Counted from the stretch's first letter, positions 41,953 through 52,455 are shown. The stretch: 64,000 bases of DNA from Mesorhizobium loti R88b (GCF_013170845.1 NZ_CP033367.1:558001-622000); one strand, 5' to 3'. Translations and numbers: made by a program. Notes: a model not told the origin generated them from the letters alone.

Positions 41953-42963
41953 ATGAACAGCGCGGCCGAGGTGAGCTCGCCGCCGCGGGACGCGAAATCG
42001 TTCCGACGGCGATTGATCAGCTTCATCGCCGTCGGCGAAGTCGGCGTGCTGGCGGCGATGGCCCTGCTGATCGCCTTCTTCTGGCTGCTTGAGCCGGCCT
42101 TCCTGTCGGAGCGCAACATCCGCGCCATTCTCAACGTCGTCTCCTTTGTCGGCATCATCGCCATTGGCCAGACCATCCTACTGGTCGCCGGCGAGTTCGA
42201 CCTGTCGGTCGGCTCGGTCGCCGGCCTGTCCGCCGTGGTCGCCGGCAAGCTGATGACCGCCGCCGCCCTGCCGGTATCGATCGCCATTCTCGGCGGCATC
42301 GGCGTCGGCGCCCTGATCGGCCTCCTCAACGGGCTGATCGTCGTCCGGCTCGGCATTCCCGCCTTCATCCAGACGCTCGGCATGCTGTTCATCGGCCAGG
42401 GCCTGATCCAGGTGGTGACAGGCGGCTATCCCGTCTACCCACTGCCGGATGCGATCAATGATATTGGCGGCACCGATCTCGTCTTCGGTCTCGGCTGGAG
42501 TTTTGCCTTCTTCATCATCGCGGCCGTGGTTGCCGACTTCGTGCTGCGGCGCACAGTGCTTGGGCGCAACATGTATGCCACCGGCGGCAACAAGGAAGTG
42601 GCGCACCTCGTCGGCATCAACACCAATGCCTACAAGATCGGCGCCTTCATCACCGTCGGCGCGCTGTCGGCGATCGCCGGCATGTTCGTCATGGCCGATC
42701 TCGGCAGCGGCGGCACCTCGATTGGCAGCGGCTGGGAACTGACCGTCATCGCCGGTGTCGTGGTCGGCGGCGTCAGCCTGTTCGGCGGCGCCGGCACGGT
42801 GGCCGGCGGTGTTGTCGGCATCCTTTTGCTGAAAATCGTGCAGAGCGGCCTCGTGGTCATCGGCGTCAACTCCAACTGGCAGCAGATCGCGGTCGGCGTG
42901 ATCATGGTGATGGCCGTCGGCCTCGACATCGTGCGTCGCCGATACTTCATCGCCGGGGCCTGA
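41953..42963 (+). CDS. Sugar ABC transporter permease (CUT2)
   Basis: A 336-aa BPD_transp_2 membrane protein with about ten hydrophobic helices. 'VAGEFDLSVGSVAGLSAVVAG' near residue 78 is the CUT2 signature, with Glu in place of the usual Gly-Gly. 'GVVVGGVSLFGGAGTVAGGVVGILLL' near 270 is the coupling loop. AGGGAGGTAAGG precedes the ATG at 41953; the frame is open earlier but without a ribosome site. Here the permease gene comes first, followed by binding protein, ATPase and an SDR. Confidence 0.87.
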   Translation: MNSAAEVSSPPRDAKSFRRRLISFIAVGEVGVLAAMALLIAFFWLLEPAFLSERNIRAILNVVSFVGIIAIGQTILLVAGEFDLSVGSVAGLSAVVAGKLMTAAALPVSIAILGGIGVGALIGLLNGLIVVRLGIPAFIQTLGMLFIGQGLIQVVTGGYPVYPLPDAINDIGGTDLVFGLGWSFAFFIIAAVVADFVLRRTVLGRNMYATGGNKEVAHLVGINTNAYKIGAFITVGALSAIAGMFVMADLGSGGTSIGSGWELTVIAGVVVGGVSLFGGAGTVAGGVVGILLLKIVQSGLVVIGVNSNWQQIAVGVIMVMAVGLDIVRRRYFIAGA

Positions 42964-43025
42964 GACTCACGAGAGAACAGTGATATTGCGCCGGCAAAAA
43001 GCCGGCGAACCAAGGGAGGTAAGGC

Positions 43026-44000
43026 ATGAAAATCCATTTGAAAAAGCGGCTGATCCGCGCCGCGTTGGCGGCGGCGGTGGTTGCAACATCGCTGGGCTCG
43101 GTTGGTCTTGCCAAGGCAGCCGACATTCACCTGCTCTGGGTGCAGGCCATGAAAGATCATCCCGTGCACCGGCTGATGCAGGCTGGCTTCCTCAACAAAT
43201 GCAAGGAGCTTGGCTACACCTGCGAAGTCGTCGGCGACCCGAGTGCGACCAACTGGGACATACCCGCGACGCTGCCGCTGGCCGAAGCCGCGCTCGCCCG
43301 CACCAAATATGACGCCATCGGTGTCTATGGGGTCGATCCGGCGATCTTTTCCTACATCACCAAGCTCGCCAGGGAAGGCTTCCCGATCGTCACCTGGCAT
43401 GTCCTGCCGCCCGAAGGCACCGTCAAGGGCTTGAAGGCGGCGACCGGCGAAAACATCGCCGAGGTCGGCGCCAATGCGGCAATCGCCATCGGCGACAAGC
43501 TCGGCGGCAAGGGTACCGTGGCGCTGACGCAAGGTGCCTCCAACGACACGGAGAACGCCATGTCGGATGCCTTCCGCAAGACCATTGCGGCGAAGTATCC
43601 CGGCATCAAGGTGCTCGATACGCAGATGGAAGGTTTTGAGCCTTCGGCGGCGGAAGCCAAGGCGGTGGCGATCCTGCAAGGCAATCCTGATGTGACCGCC
43701 GCCTTCGGCACCACCGGCAACAGCATTCAGACCTGGTCGGGCGCTGCCCGCAAGGCCGGGCGCGACGTCGTCATCATCGGCATGGATTACATCAGGCAGA
43801 ACCTCGATCTGGTGAAATCGGGCGCCGCCTACGGCATCGTCGCACAGCCTCTCTACGAGGAGAGCGCCAAGGTGGCCGAATTGCTGGGCGATCTCGCCCA
43901 GGGCAAGACCGTGCCCTACAGCAATCCGTTACCGGCCAAGGTGATAACCGCCGCCGATCTCGCCCCCTATTACAAGATGCTCGACGGCGCCGGCCAGTAA
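43026..44000 (+). CDS. Sugar ABC transporter binding protein
   Basis: A 324-aa Peripla_BP_4 protein with a signal peptide (about residues 1-31, 'AALAAAVVATSLGSVGLAKAA'). The mature protein begins 'DIHLLWVQAMKDHPVHRLMQAGFLNKCKELGYTCEVVG', unlike ribose-type proteins, so its ligand may be unusual. Two cysteines (in 'NKCKELGYTC') may form a disulphide. CAAGGGAGG precedes the ATG. It is followed by a strong hairpin that may protect this part of the mRNA so that binding protein is made in excess. Confidence 0.85.
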   Translation: MKIHLKKRLIRAALAAAVVATSLGSVGLAKAADIHLLWVQAMKDHPVHRLMQAGFLNKCKELGYTCEVVGDPSATNWDIPATLPLAEAALARTKYDAIGVYGVDPAIFSYITKLAREGFPIVTWHVLPPEGTVKGLKAATGENIAEVGANAAIAIGDKLGGKGTVALTQGASNDTENAMSDAFRKTIAAKYPGIKVLDTQMEGFEPSAAEAKAVAILQGNPDVTAAFGTTGNSIQTWSGAARKAGRDVVIIGMDYIRQNLDLVKSGAAYGIVAQPLYEESAKVAELLGDLAQGKTVPYSNPLPAKVITAADLAPYYKMLDGAGQ

Positions 44001-44008
44001 CGCCCGCC

Positions 44009-44035
44009 GCCGGGTCCGCGCTTTGCGGACCCGGC
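44009..44035 (+). terminator. Strong intercistronic hairpin after the binding-protein gene
   Basis: GCCGGGTCCGC (44009-44019) and GCGGACCCGGC (44025-44035) form a perfect 11-bp stem with a five-base loop. No T-run follows, so it is more likely an mRNA-stabilising or attenuating hairpin than a full terminator. Confidence 0.6.
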
Positions 44036-44054
44036 GCCCTTCCGGGGAATCATC

Positions 44055-45617
44055 GTGTCTGAAACCACCCAAGAGCCGCTGTTCTCAGCAACCGGAATCG
44101 TCAAGAGTTTTGGCGGTGTGCAGGCATTGCGCGGCGTGGATTTCGATGTGATCCCGGGCGAGATCCACGCTTTGCTGGGCCAGAACGGCGCCGGCAAGTC
44201 GACGCTGGTCAAGATCCTCAACGGCGTGCATCCGGCCGGCTCCTACAGCGGCACGATCCAACTCGACGGCCAGGACGTCAGTTTCGCCTCCCCGGCCGAT
44301 GCGCGGTCGAGCGGTGTCGGCTACGTGCCGCAGGAAATCGAGGTGCTCGAACAGCTTTCGGTCGCCGAGAATGTCTTCGCCGGCCGCACCGGGCTGGGCG
44401 CCGGCATGCTGGTGTACCAACGGAAACTCGAGCAGCGCGCCGGCGAGATCTTTGCCGACCTCGGCATCGACATCAATCCCAGGGCCTATGTCGCGTCGCT
44501 GACCTCGGCGCAGCGCCATCTGGTGATGATCGCGCGTGCCATCGTCATGAAGCCCCGCGTCCTGATGCTGGACGAGCCAACCGCCTCGCTTTCCGGAACG
44601 GAGGTCGATGCCCTGTTCAGCGTGCTGCGCCGTCTCAAGGCGCAGGGCGTGGCGATGATCTACATCACCCACCGCCTGCCCGAAGTGCTAGCCATCTGCG
44701 ACCGCGCCACCGTGCTGCGTGACGGGCAGGTGGCGGTGCGCATCGCGCGTGAGGACTTCGATGCCGAGACCTTCATCTTCTCGATGTCGGGCCAGAGGTT
44801 GCAGCGGCTGTTTCCGGAACACGCCGCGCCCGTTGGTGCACCGACCGCGCTGGAGGTTCGCCATCTCACGGTCGCCGGCCACAGCGGCGCCGTTCATGGT
44901 GCGAAAGACATCAACCTGTCCGTGGCCGCGGGCGAGATCGTCGGGCTGGCAGGGTTGCTTGGCTCCGGTCGCAGTGAGATCCTTCACGGCATCTACGGCC
45001 GCGTGCCTGCCGAAGGTGAAATCCGCGTCATGGATCAGCCTGTACAGGTAAGGTCCCCAGCCGATGCCCGCGCGGCCGGCATTGCGCTGTTGACCGAGGA
45101 CCGCAAGCGCGACGGCCTGCTGTTCAACCTGCCGGTCGGCGCCAACATCACCATCGGCAATCTGGCGCCTTTGTCGCGGCACGGCATGGTGCGCGGCGGG
45201 CTGGAGCGCAGCTCCATCCACGGCGCCATGCGCGCGCTCAACGTCAAGGCATCGTCGCCGCAAGCCTCAGTGACCCACCTGTCGGGCGGCAACCAGCAGA
45301 AGCTGCTGTTCGCCCGCGTGCTGATGCGGGCGCCGAAGGTGCTGCTGCTCGACGAACCGACCAAGGGCGTCGATGCGGCAACCCGGCACGAAATCTACCG
45401 GCTCGTCGTCGAACTCGCCGAGAAAGGCGTGGCCTTGCTCATCGTCGCGTCGGAACTCGAAGAACTGATCGGCCTTTGCGACCGTTGCCTCGTCGTGGCC
45501 GATGGCCGCATCGTCGATGAATTCAACCGTGGCGACGGTGGCGAGGACCGCGTGTTGCGTTCGGTGACAGCGGCGCAGGCAGAACGCCACGCCATGGCTG
45601 CACAGGCTTCGTCATGA
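44055..45617 (+). CDS. Sugar ABC transporter ATP-binding protein, two domains
   Basis: A 520-aa tandem ABC ATPase. Domain 1 has Walker A 'GQNGAGKST' near residue 43, a poor signature 'LTSAQRHLVMIAR' and Walker B 'VLMLDEPTA'. Domain 2 has a degenerate P-loop 'GLLGSGRSE' near 300, a good signature 'LSGGNQQKLLFAR' and Walker B 'VLLLDEPTKG'. The start is GTG at 44055 with CCGGGGA upstream. It powers the permease at 41953. Its stop overlaps the following SDR start (ATGA). Confidence 0.87.
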   Translation: MSETTQEPLFSATGIVKSFGGVQALRGVDFDVIPGEIHALLGQNGAGKSTLVKILNGVHPAGSYSGTIQLDGQDVSFASPADARSSGVGYVPQEIEVLEQLSVAENVFAGRTGLGAGMLVYQRKLEQRAGEIFADLGIDINPRAYVASLTSAQRHLVMIARAIVMKPRVLMLDEPTASLSGTEVDALFSVLRRLKAQGVAMIYITHRLPEVLAICDRATVLRDGQVAVRIAREDFDAETFIFSMSGQRLQRLFPEHAAPVGAPTALEVRHLTVAGHSGAVHGAKDINLSVAAGEIVGLAGLLGSGRSEILHGIYGRVPAEGEIRVMDQPVQVRSPADARAAGIALLTEDRKRDGLLFNLPVGANITIGNLAPLSRHGMVRGGLERSSIHGAMRALNVKASSPQASVTHLSGGNQQKLLFARVLMRAPKVLLLDEPTKGVDAATRHEIYRLVVELAEKGVALLIVASELEELIGLCDRCLVVADGRIVDEFNRGDGGEDRVLRSVTAAQAERHAMAAQASS

Positions 45618-46375
45618 TATTCGCCGGCAAACGTATTTTTATCACCGGGGCCGCGACAGGCATCGGTCGCGCGACAGCGGAGTACCTTGTTGCCGCGGGC
45701 GCGATGGTGTTCGGCGCCGGGCTGGATGGCGATGAGGGAAGGACGCTCGCCAGCCGCTATGACGAGAGCCAGTTGATCTTTCGCGAGAGCGACCTCACGC
45801 GTGAGGTCGAGGTGCAGGCAGCAGTGGCGGAGGCGACAAGGCGGCTTGGCGGGCTTGACGCGGTCGTCAACTGTGCCGGTATTTATCCTACCGGTAAGCG
45901 GCTTGAAGAGGTTTCCGACGAGGACTGGGAGAAAACCGTCGCTGTCAATCTGACCGCTATATTCCGCGTCTGCCGCGTGACCTTGCCGTTGCTGCGGGCA
46001 GCGGGCGGCGGCTCGATTGTCAACATCGCTTCCGTGCACGCCGACGCCACCGTCCCCGGCGTACCGGCCTATGCGGCGACCAAGGCGGCGGTCGTCGGCC
46101 TGTCGCGGCAGATGGCGCTCGACTATGCGGTCGACCGCATCCGCGTCAACGCCGTGCTGGTCGGCTCCGTCGCCACCCGCATGACGCTGGATGGGCTGGA
46201 AGCGGCCGGCGGTGCGGAAGCGCTGGGCCTGTCGTTCGAGCCCAACCGGATCGCCCGCATCGCCAACCCCTCCGAGATCGCCACGGCCATCGGCTTCCTG
46301 ATCTCGGATGCCGCGTCCTTCGTCACCGGCAGCGCCATGCAGGTGGATGGTGGGCTGCTGGCGCGGCTGCTTTAA
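45614..46375 (+). CDS. SDR-family oxidoreductase
   Basis: A 253-aa short-chain dehydrogenase with cofactor motif 'TGAATGIG' near residue 10, 'VNCAG' near 85 and a normal catalytic set: Ser in 'NIASVHAD' and 'YAATK' 13 residues later. It overlaps the ATPase stop by four bases, so it is part of the same operon and probably acts on the imported sugar or polyol. It ends convergently on the aldose epimerase gene with a four-base overlap. Confidence 0.84.
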   Translation: MIFAGKRIFITGAATGIGRATAEYLVAAGAMVFGAGLDGDEGRTLASRYDESQLIFRESDLTREVEVQAAVAEATRRLGGLDAVVNCAGIYPTGKRLEEVSDEDWEKTVAVNLTAIFRVCRVTLPLLRAAGGGSIVNIASVHADATVPGVPAYAATKAAVVGLSRQMALDYAVDRIRVNAVLVGSVATRMTLDGLEAAGGAEALGLSFEPNRIARIANPSEIATAIGFLISDAASFVTGSAMQVDGGLLARLL

Positions 46376-47271
46376 AGTTCGAGCTCGAAGGGCGTGAACG
46401 TAACTGTGCCGGCGGCGCTTTCGCCTGGAGCCAGCACGATCACGCCTTCTTCTGGATCATCCCACCGGCCGCGGTTGAATGCACCTGAGGCATTGGTTTG
46501 CGGCTCGACACAGAAGTATGGTTTGGTGGGATCGCCATAGAGCATCAGGTGCTTGAAGACTGGATCGGCCTTGATGCGCAGGCCTGCGCCGCGCGCTGGA
46601 AAGCGGATGGTCGCCTCGCCGCCCCAGCCGCCATAATCATTGTTGCGCCAGCCGTCCGGCAAGGGTCGATCCCCGGCGAAGTCCAGTTCAGGTGGCAGCG
46701 TGATCGGATCGCCGGAAAGGCCATCGGGTTCTTCGAGATAGAAGCGCCCGGCCCTGAACTGCACTGTCACGTCGGGGTCGCGGTCGAACCAGGGATGCAG
46801 GCCGAAGCCGAACGGCATTGGCATCGGCCCGGTGTTGGTCAGTGTCATGGCTACGCTGAGGCTCTCCTCGGAAACCAGGAAGGTCTGCGTCGCGCGGTAG
46901 GAATAGGGCTCGTCTCCAGCCACGATATCCAGCGCAAGGGTCGCCTTACCGGCCCCTGCCTCGGTGACTGTCCAGGCGTGTTGCCAGCCGCTGCCATGGA
47001 CGTTGAATTTTTCCGGCGGATTGTTGGGCTGGACCCGCCAGCGTTTTGCCGCGAAATCGAAGGTGTTTCCGGCGATGCGGTTGGCATAAGGTGTCATCGG
47101 GAACATGGCGACGCCGAGCACATTGCCGGCTTTGCGATCGTCGTCCGATAGCCGGCGCATGAGGTCGATGCCGCGCCAACGCAGTGCACTGACGGAGCCG
47201 CCGATCTGCGGCACCAGCCCGACCTCGAGCGCTCCGGCCTTCAGTATCACCGGTTCAGAAATTGCGCCCAT
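46372..47271 (-). CDS. Aldose 1-epimerase
   Basis: A 299-aa galactose-mutarotase-like protein that interconverts alpha and beta sugar anomers. 'PYANRIAGNTF' near residue 62, 'NVHGSGWQHAW' near 90 and 'GFGLHPWFDRD' near 158 give the conserved Arg and two His. 'YFCVEPQTNASGAFNRG' near 255 carries the catalytic Glu. The ATG at 47271 starts inside the end of the upstream SDR-like gene. An open frame further upstream is the antisense-like reading of that gene. It is the last gene of an operon with two SDR-like proteins. Confidence 0.85.
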   Translation of the reverse strand: MGAISEPVILKAGALEVGLVPQIGGSVSALRWRGIDLMRRLSDDDRKAGNVLGVAMFPMTPYANRIAGNTFDFAAKRWRVQPNNPPEKFNVHGSGWQHAWTVTEAGAGKATLALDIVAGDEPYSYRATQTFLVSEESLSVAMTLTNTGPMPMPFGFGLHPWFDRDPDVTVQFRAGRFYLEEPDGLSGDPITLPPELDFAGDRPLPDGWRNNDYGGWGGEATIRFPARGAGLRIKADPVFKHLMLYGDPTKPYFCVEPQTNASGAFNRGRWDDPEEGVIVLAPGESAAGTVTFTPFELEL

Positions 47272-47851
47272 AGCCTGCCATCCATCCCCCGTCGACGCCC
47301 AGCATCTGGCCCGTCGTGTAGGTGTTGAGTGGATCGCAGAAGAACAGCACGGCCGCAACCGCTTCCTCGATGCTGCCGGCACGGGCGACCGGCGTGTGGC
47401 TGAGCATCGCCTTGTCGCCCGAGACCATGGTCTCATCCTCGATCGCACCCACGCCAACGGCATTGACCAGCACCTTGGGGCCGAACTCCATGGCCAACGT
47501 GCGCATGCCTGCAAGAATCGAAGCGTTCTCCATGGAAAAGCGCGGGTGGCGGCGCATCGGCATGCCGGCGGTGGCCGACAGCAGGAAGACGATGCGTCCG
47601 CTGCCGCGCTCGGTCATGGTCACCGCGGCCTTGCGCGCATCGGCATAGAGCGATCTCGGATCTCCGGCCACATTTCCCGGTCGCAACGGGCAGGACATCA
47701 GCAGAATGTCGGCTTGTCGCGCGTCGGAGCCCTCGACAAGAATGCCGCCATTGGCCAGCAACGCAGTGATCGCTGCTTCGGCGACCGGGTTGCTGTCGCC
47801 ATCCAGCGCCACCGTTGCACGGTTGAGGTCGATTTCCATGGCTGCACTCAC
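47255..47851 (-). CDS. Truncated, catalytically altered SDR-like protein
   Basis: A 198-aa protein that aligns with the C-terminal three quarters of short-chain dehydrogenases ('GRIVFLLSATAG', 'EFGPKVLVNAVGVGAI', 'TGQMLGVDGGWMAGYG') but lacks the N-terminal TGxxxGxG cofactor motif. At the catalytic positions Ser is kept, while Tyr and Lys are replaced (Phe-Ser-Met-Glu-Asn). It starts with GTG overlapping the stop of the upstream SDR by four bases and ends inside the epimerase gene, so it is translated as part of the operon. It may be a non-catalytic partner of the neighbouring SDR. Confidence 0.72.
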   Translation of the reverse strand: MSAAMEIDLNRATVALDGDSNPVAEAAITALLANGGILVEGSDARQADILLMSCPLRPGNVAGDPRSLYADARKAAVTMTERGSGRIVFLLSATAGMPMRRHPRFSMENASILAGMRTLAMEFGPKVLVNAVGVGAIEDETMVSGDKAMLSHTPVARAGSIEEAVAAVLFFCDPLNTYTTGQMLGVDGGWMAGYGRNF

Positions 47852-48627
47852 ATCATGTATCCCGCCGTCCAGCCGCCATCGACAGCCAGAATTTGGCCGT
47901 TGACGTAGCTGGCAGCAGGTGAGGCCAGGAACAGCACGGTCTCGGCGATCTCCTGCGGCTCAGCCGGCCGGCCGAGCGGCACATGGGCGAGGAATTCCTG
48001 GGTCCGGCCGGCGAACTTGCCGTCCTCACCATAAAACAGCTTGGCCGTCAGCGCCGTCATCACCGAGCCCGGTGCGATGGCATTGGTCAGGATGCCCCTG
48101 GCCCCGAGTTCGATCGCCATCGAGCGTGTCAGATGGATGATGCCGGCCTTGGCGGCGACGAACGGGCTCTGCAGGCGCATGGCGGCAAGGCCGACGACGG
48201 AGGCAATGTTGACGATACGCCCGCCCTTGCCGGCGGCAAGCATCGGAGCCAGCGCGGCGCGGCTCATAGTGTAGAGGCCGTCGAGGTCGATGCCGGTGAT
48301 GCGGTCCCATTCCTCGGCCGGGAATTCGTCGATGGTGACGCGGTGCGCCAGCGTGTTGACGCCGGCATTGTTGACGAGGATGTCGAGGCGGCCGTAGCGC
48401 TGCATGATCGCGGCGATGGTGCTATCGACCGAAGCGGTGTCACGGATGTCGGTGGCGCACGCCATGGCATTGCCCAAGCCGGCCGCGACCTGGCTTGCAC
48501 CCTCGCCATTGATATCGGCAACAATGACGGCGGCACCATTGTCGGACAGGCGCCTGGCGATCGAACTGCCGATCGCCCCTGCCGCCCCTGTAACCAGCGC
48601 TACCTTGCCTCGCAAATCGCAGCGCAT
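47848..48627 (-). CDS. SDR-family protein with Tyr-to-Phe change at the active site
   Basis: A 259-aa short-chain dehydrogenase-like protein with a normal cofactor motif 'TGAAGAIG' near residue 14, 'NNAG' near 87 and Ser in 'NIASVVG' near 141. Exactly 13 residues after that Ser the usual Tyr is Phe ('PFVAAK'; the codon is TTC), with Lys kept. The loss of the hydroxyl would be expected to weaken or change catalysis. The site-6 operator lies 32 bases upstream of the ATG. It is the first gene of the operon with the truncated SDR and the epimerase. Confidence 0.8.
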   Translation of the reverse strand: MRCDLRGKVALVTGAAGAIGSSIARRLSDNGAAVIVADINGEGASQVAAGLGNAMACATDIRDTASVDSTIAAIMQRYGRLDILVNNAGVNTLAHRVTIDEFPAEEWDRITGIDLDGLYTMSRAALAPMLAAGKGGRIVNIASVVGLAAMRLQSPFVAAKAGIIHLTRSMAIELGARGILTNAIAPGSVMTALTAKLFYGEDGKFAGRTQEFLAHVPLGRPAEPQEIAETVLFLASPAASYVNGQILAVDGGWTAGYMM

Positions 48628-48658
48628 GCCTCGTCCGCCCCCGAACCAATTTCGGGTT

Positions 48659-48671
48659 ATGCTATTATAAT
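48659..48671. promoter_or_regulatory. 13-mer operator ATGCTATTATAAT, site 6
   Basis: An exact copy of the 13-mer, upstream of the SDR/SDR-like/epimerase operon. On the gene strand it contains TATAAT in a suitable position for a -10 box, so a bound repressor would block the promoter directly. Confidence 0.58.
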
Positions 48672-48712
48672 ATTCTCAAGTCGCGAACAAGCAATTGCGG
48701 CGTATCGCGGCG

Positions 48713-49708
48713 TTATTCCGCCGCCGCACCGACAATGTTTTTGCGGGCCGCATCGATCATCAGGCGTCGCGCCCGGAACGCACCCCATTGCTGGTCGACC
48801 AGCACGCCGATCAGAATGACGCCACCCATCACCGCGAAGTTGAGGGAGGAGGGAATGCCGAGCAGATTGACGAGATTCTGCAACTCCTGCAGCAGCACGG
48901 TGCCCAGCACAACGCCAATCAGCGAGCCTTCGCCGCCACGCAGCGAGAAGCCGCCGAGCACGGCGGCGGCGATGGCGTAGAGCTCGTAGAACTGGCCATG
49001 GCTGGCCGGCGAGATCGAGCGCGTGTACATGGCGAAATAGATTGCCGACAACGCTGTCAGCACGCCGCAGATGACGTAAGCTGCCATGACGATACGGCCG
49101 GTGCGGATGCCCGAATATTTCGCCGCCTCCTCGTTCTTGCCGATGGCATAGAGATAGCGGCCGAACACCGAGCGGTGCAGCACCACCCACATGATGACGG
49201 CGATGATGATCAGCGCGATGAAGCTGTTGGGCACGCCATACGAGCGGCCGGCGGTGAGAAATTCCAGCTCCGGAAAATTCTGGCCGAAAGCAAAGCCCGC
49301 GGTGCCGTCGGCGGTATAGAAGCGCGCCACGCCGCGATAGATCAAAAGGCCGCACAGCGTCACGACAAAAGGCTGTAATTTCAGCCGCGTGATCAGCCAG
49401 CCATGCGCAAGACCGATGATGGCGCCGAGCACCAGGATGAGCACGAAGGCGATCGGCCAGCCCATGCCACGCGTGGCAATGAAGTCGATGAACAGCGTTC
49501 CGAGCAGAGCGACCACCGAGCCGACCGACAGTTCGATGCCGCCGGTGATGATGACGAAGGCCTGACCGATCGACAGGATGCCGAAGAGGCCGATCAGGTT
49601 CGAGGTGTTGGCGAGGTTGATCGGCAACAGGAAGCGCGGATTGATGATGGCGACGATTGCGCCCACCACCAGGATCAGGATCAGCAGGCCGAGATCTTTC
49701 TTGGTCAT
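48713..49708 (-). CDS. Sugar ABC transporter permease (CUT2)
   Basis: A 331-aa BPD_transp_2 membrane protein with about nine hydrophobic helices. 'TGGIELSVGSVVALLGTLF' near residue 56 is the CUT2 signature with Glu for Asp, and 'AAVLGGFSLRGGEGSLIGVVLGTVLL' near 250 is the coupling loop. It is the last gene of a minus-strand transporter operon: binding protein (51493), ATPase (49759), permease. AGAAGA is the only ribosome-like sequence before its ATG. Confidence 0.86.
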   Translation of the reverse strand: MTKKDLGLLILILVVGAIVAIINPRFLLPINLANTSNLIGLFGILSIGQAFVIITGGIELSVGSVVALLGTLFIDFIATRGMGWPIAFVLILVLGAIIGLAHGWLITRLKLQPFVVTLCGLLIYRGVARFYTADGTAGFAFGQNFPELEFLTAGRSYGVPNSFIALIIIAVIMWVVLHRSVFGRYLYAIGKNEEAAKYSGIRTGRIVMAAYVICGVLTALSAIYFAMYTRSISPASHGQFYELYAIAAAVLGGFSLRGGEGSLIGVVLGTVLLQELQNLVNLLGIPSSLNFAVMGGVILIGVLVDQQWGAFRARRLMIDAARKNIVGAAAE

Positions 49709-49758
49709 CGTCTTCTCCCAATGCCTGCCTGCGCTCTTCTAGCGACGCCGCGGCAAAC

Positions 49759-51300
<1,542 letters not shown>

Positions 51301-51330
51301 GCCTGACAGCGATTGGCGGGACAACTTCTG

Positions 51331-51398
51331 AGCATGATCTTGTCCGAAAACCGGTTCCCACTTTTCGCTGGCGCGGTCCTTCGGTTCGGGATCATGCT
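51331..51398. repeat. Rhizobial 'GCATGATC' palindromic repeat, copy 3
   Basis: AGCATGATC (51331-51339) and GATCATGCT (51390-51398) are exact inverted ends, with 'CCGAAAACCGGTTCCCAC' inside. It matches copies 1 and 2 in the shared words. It lies between the binding-protein and ATPase genes of one operon, where it can fold in the mRNA. Confidence 0.68.
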
Positions 51399-51492
51399 TG
51401 TGAACCCATCCGCAGACTGACGGTCCCAGCAGGCTTCGTCAATGCGAACAGCCGGCTCAAGCGAAGTTGAGCCGGCTGAACTGCCTGTGGTC

Positions 51493-52455
51493 TTAGTTTC
51501 CAGACATCGCCTTCAGATTGGCGGCATAGGCGTCGACGTCATCCTTGCCGATGATCTTGGTCGGGATGATGATCAGGTTGCCGGCCGGAATGCCCGACTT
51601 GTCGCCCTTGAGATAGGCAGCCATCAGCTTCATGCCCTGATAGGCCCATTCAAAGGGCTGCTGCACGACGGTGGCGGCAATGGTGCCTTCCTTGACGCCG
51701 CCCAGCGTGATCGGATCGTCATCGAAGCCGACGACCGTGATCGAGCCGAGCTTGCCGGCATCGCGCAGCGCTTCATAGATGCGCGGCGTGTTGTAGGAAT
51801 AGAAGCCGACCATGCAGGTCACGTCGGGGCTGGCGACCAGCGCGTCCTCGACGTTCTTCTTGGCGCGGGCCTGGTCGATATCGTCGCCACGCACGTCGTC
51901 GAGCGTGATCTTGGTGCCGGCCAGACCATCCTTGAAGCCCTGGATGCGCTCCTTGGCATTGTCGGCGCCGAGCAGGCCGACGAAGCCGAGGCACTTGCCG
52001 CCATTGGGCATCGCCTTCTTGGCGATATCGGCCGCCTGCTTGCCGGCGTCGACGTTCGACGAGCCGATATAGGCGACACGCTTGGTCTGCGGGGCGTCGC
52101 TGTCGGTGGTGAACAGCGCTGTCTGCGAGGCGATCTTGTTCAGGCCATCGGTCGAGGTCTTGGGATCGACGGCCGAAACCATGATGCCCTTGACGCCGGC
52201 CGTCACCAGATCGTCCATCAGACGCTGCTGGATGGCGACCGAGGACTGCTCGGGATATTTGAGCTCAAGCGTGTAGCCAGGCAGTTCGCCCTGCGCCTTC
52301 TTGACGCCGGCTTCGGCCGCCTTCCAGAAATCGGAAGCGCCGTTGACGACGAAGGCCAGCGTCGGCTTGTCGTCGGCGCGCGCGATTGCCATGGCCGACA
52401 GGCCAAGCAGCAGCGCCGTGGCGGCTACGGATGCATTGCGTATCAAGGATTTCAT
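51493..52455 (-). CDS. Sugar ABC transporter binding protein
   Basis: A 320-aa Peripla_BP_4 protein with a signal peptide (about residues 1-27, 'AATALLLGLSAMAIARAD'). The mature part begins 'DKPTLAFVVNGASDFWKAAEAGVKKAQGELPGY'. 'MVSAVDPKTSTDGLNKIA', 'YIGSSNVDAGKQAADIAKKAMPNGGKC' and 'VVGFDDDPITLGGVKEG' are typical of ribose/galactose-type binding proteins. ACGGGAGGTT precedes the ATG at 52455. It is the first gene of the operon and divergent from the LacI regulator at 53064, which probably represses it. The sugar is not identified. Confidence 0.86.
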   Translation of the reverse strand: MKSLIRNASVAATALLLGLSAMAIARADDKPTLAFVVNGASDFWKAAEAGVKKAQGELPGYTLELKYPEQSSVAIQQRLMDDLVTAGVKGIMVSAVDPKTSTDGLNKIASQTALFTTDSDAPQTKRVAYIGSSNVDAGKQAADIAKKAMPNGGKCLGFVGLLGADNAKERIQGFKDGLAGTKITLDDVRGDDIDQARAKKNVEDALVASPDVTCMVGFYSYNTPRIYEALRDAGKLGSITVVGFDDDPITLGGVKEGTIAATVVQQPFEWAYQGMKLMAAYLKGDKSGIPAGNLIIIPTKIIGKDDVDAYAANLKAMSGN

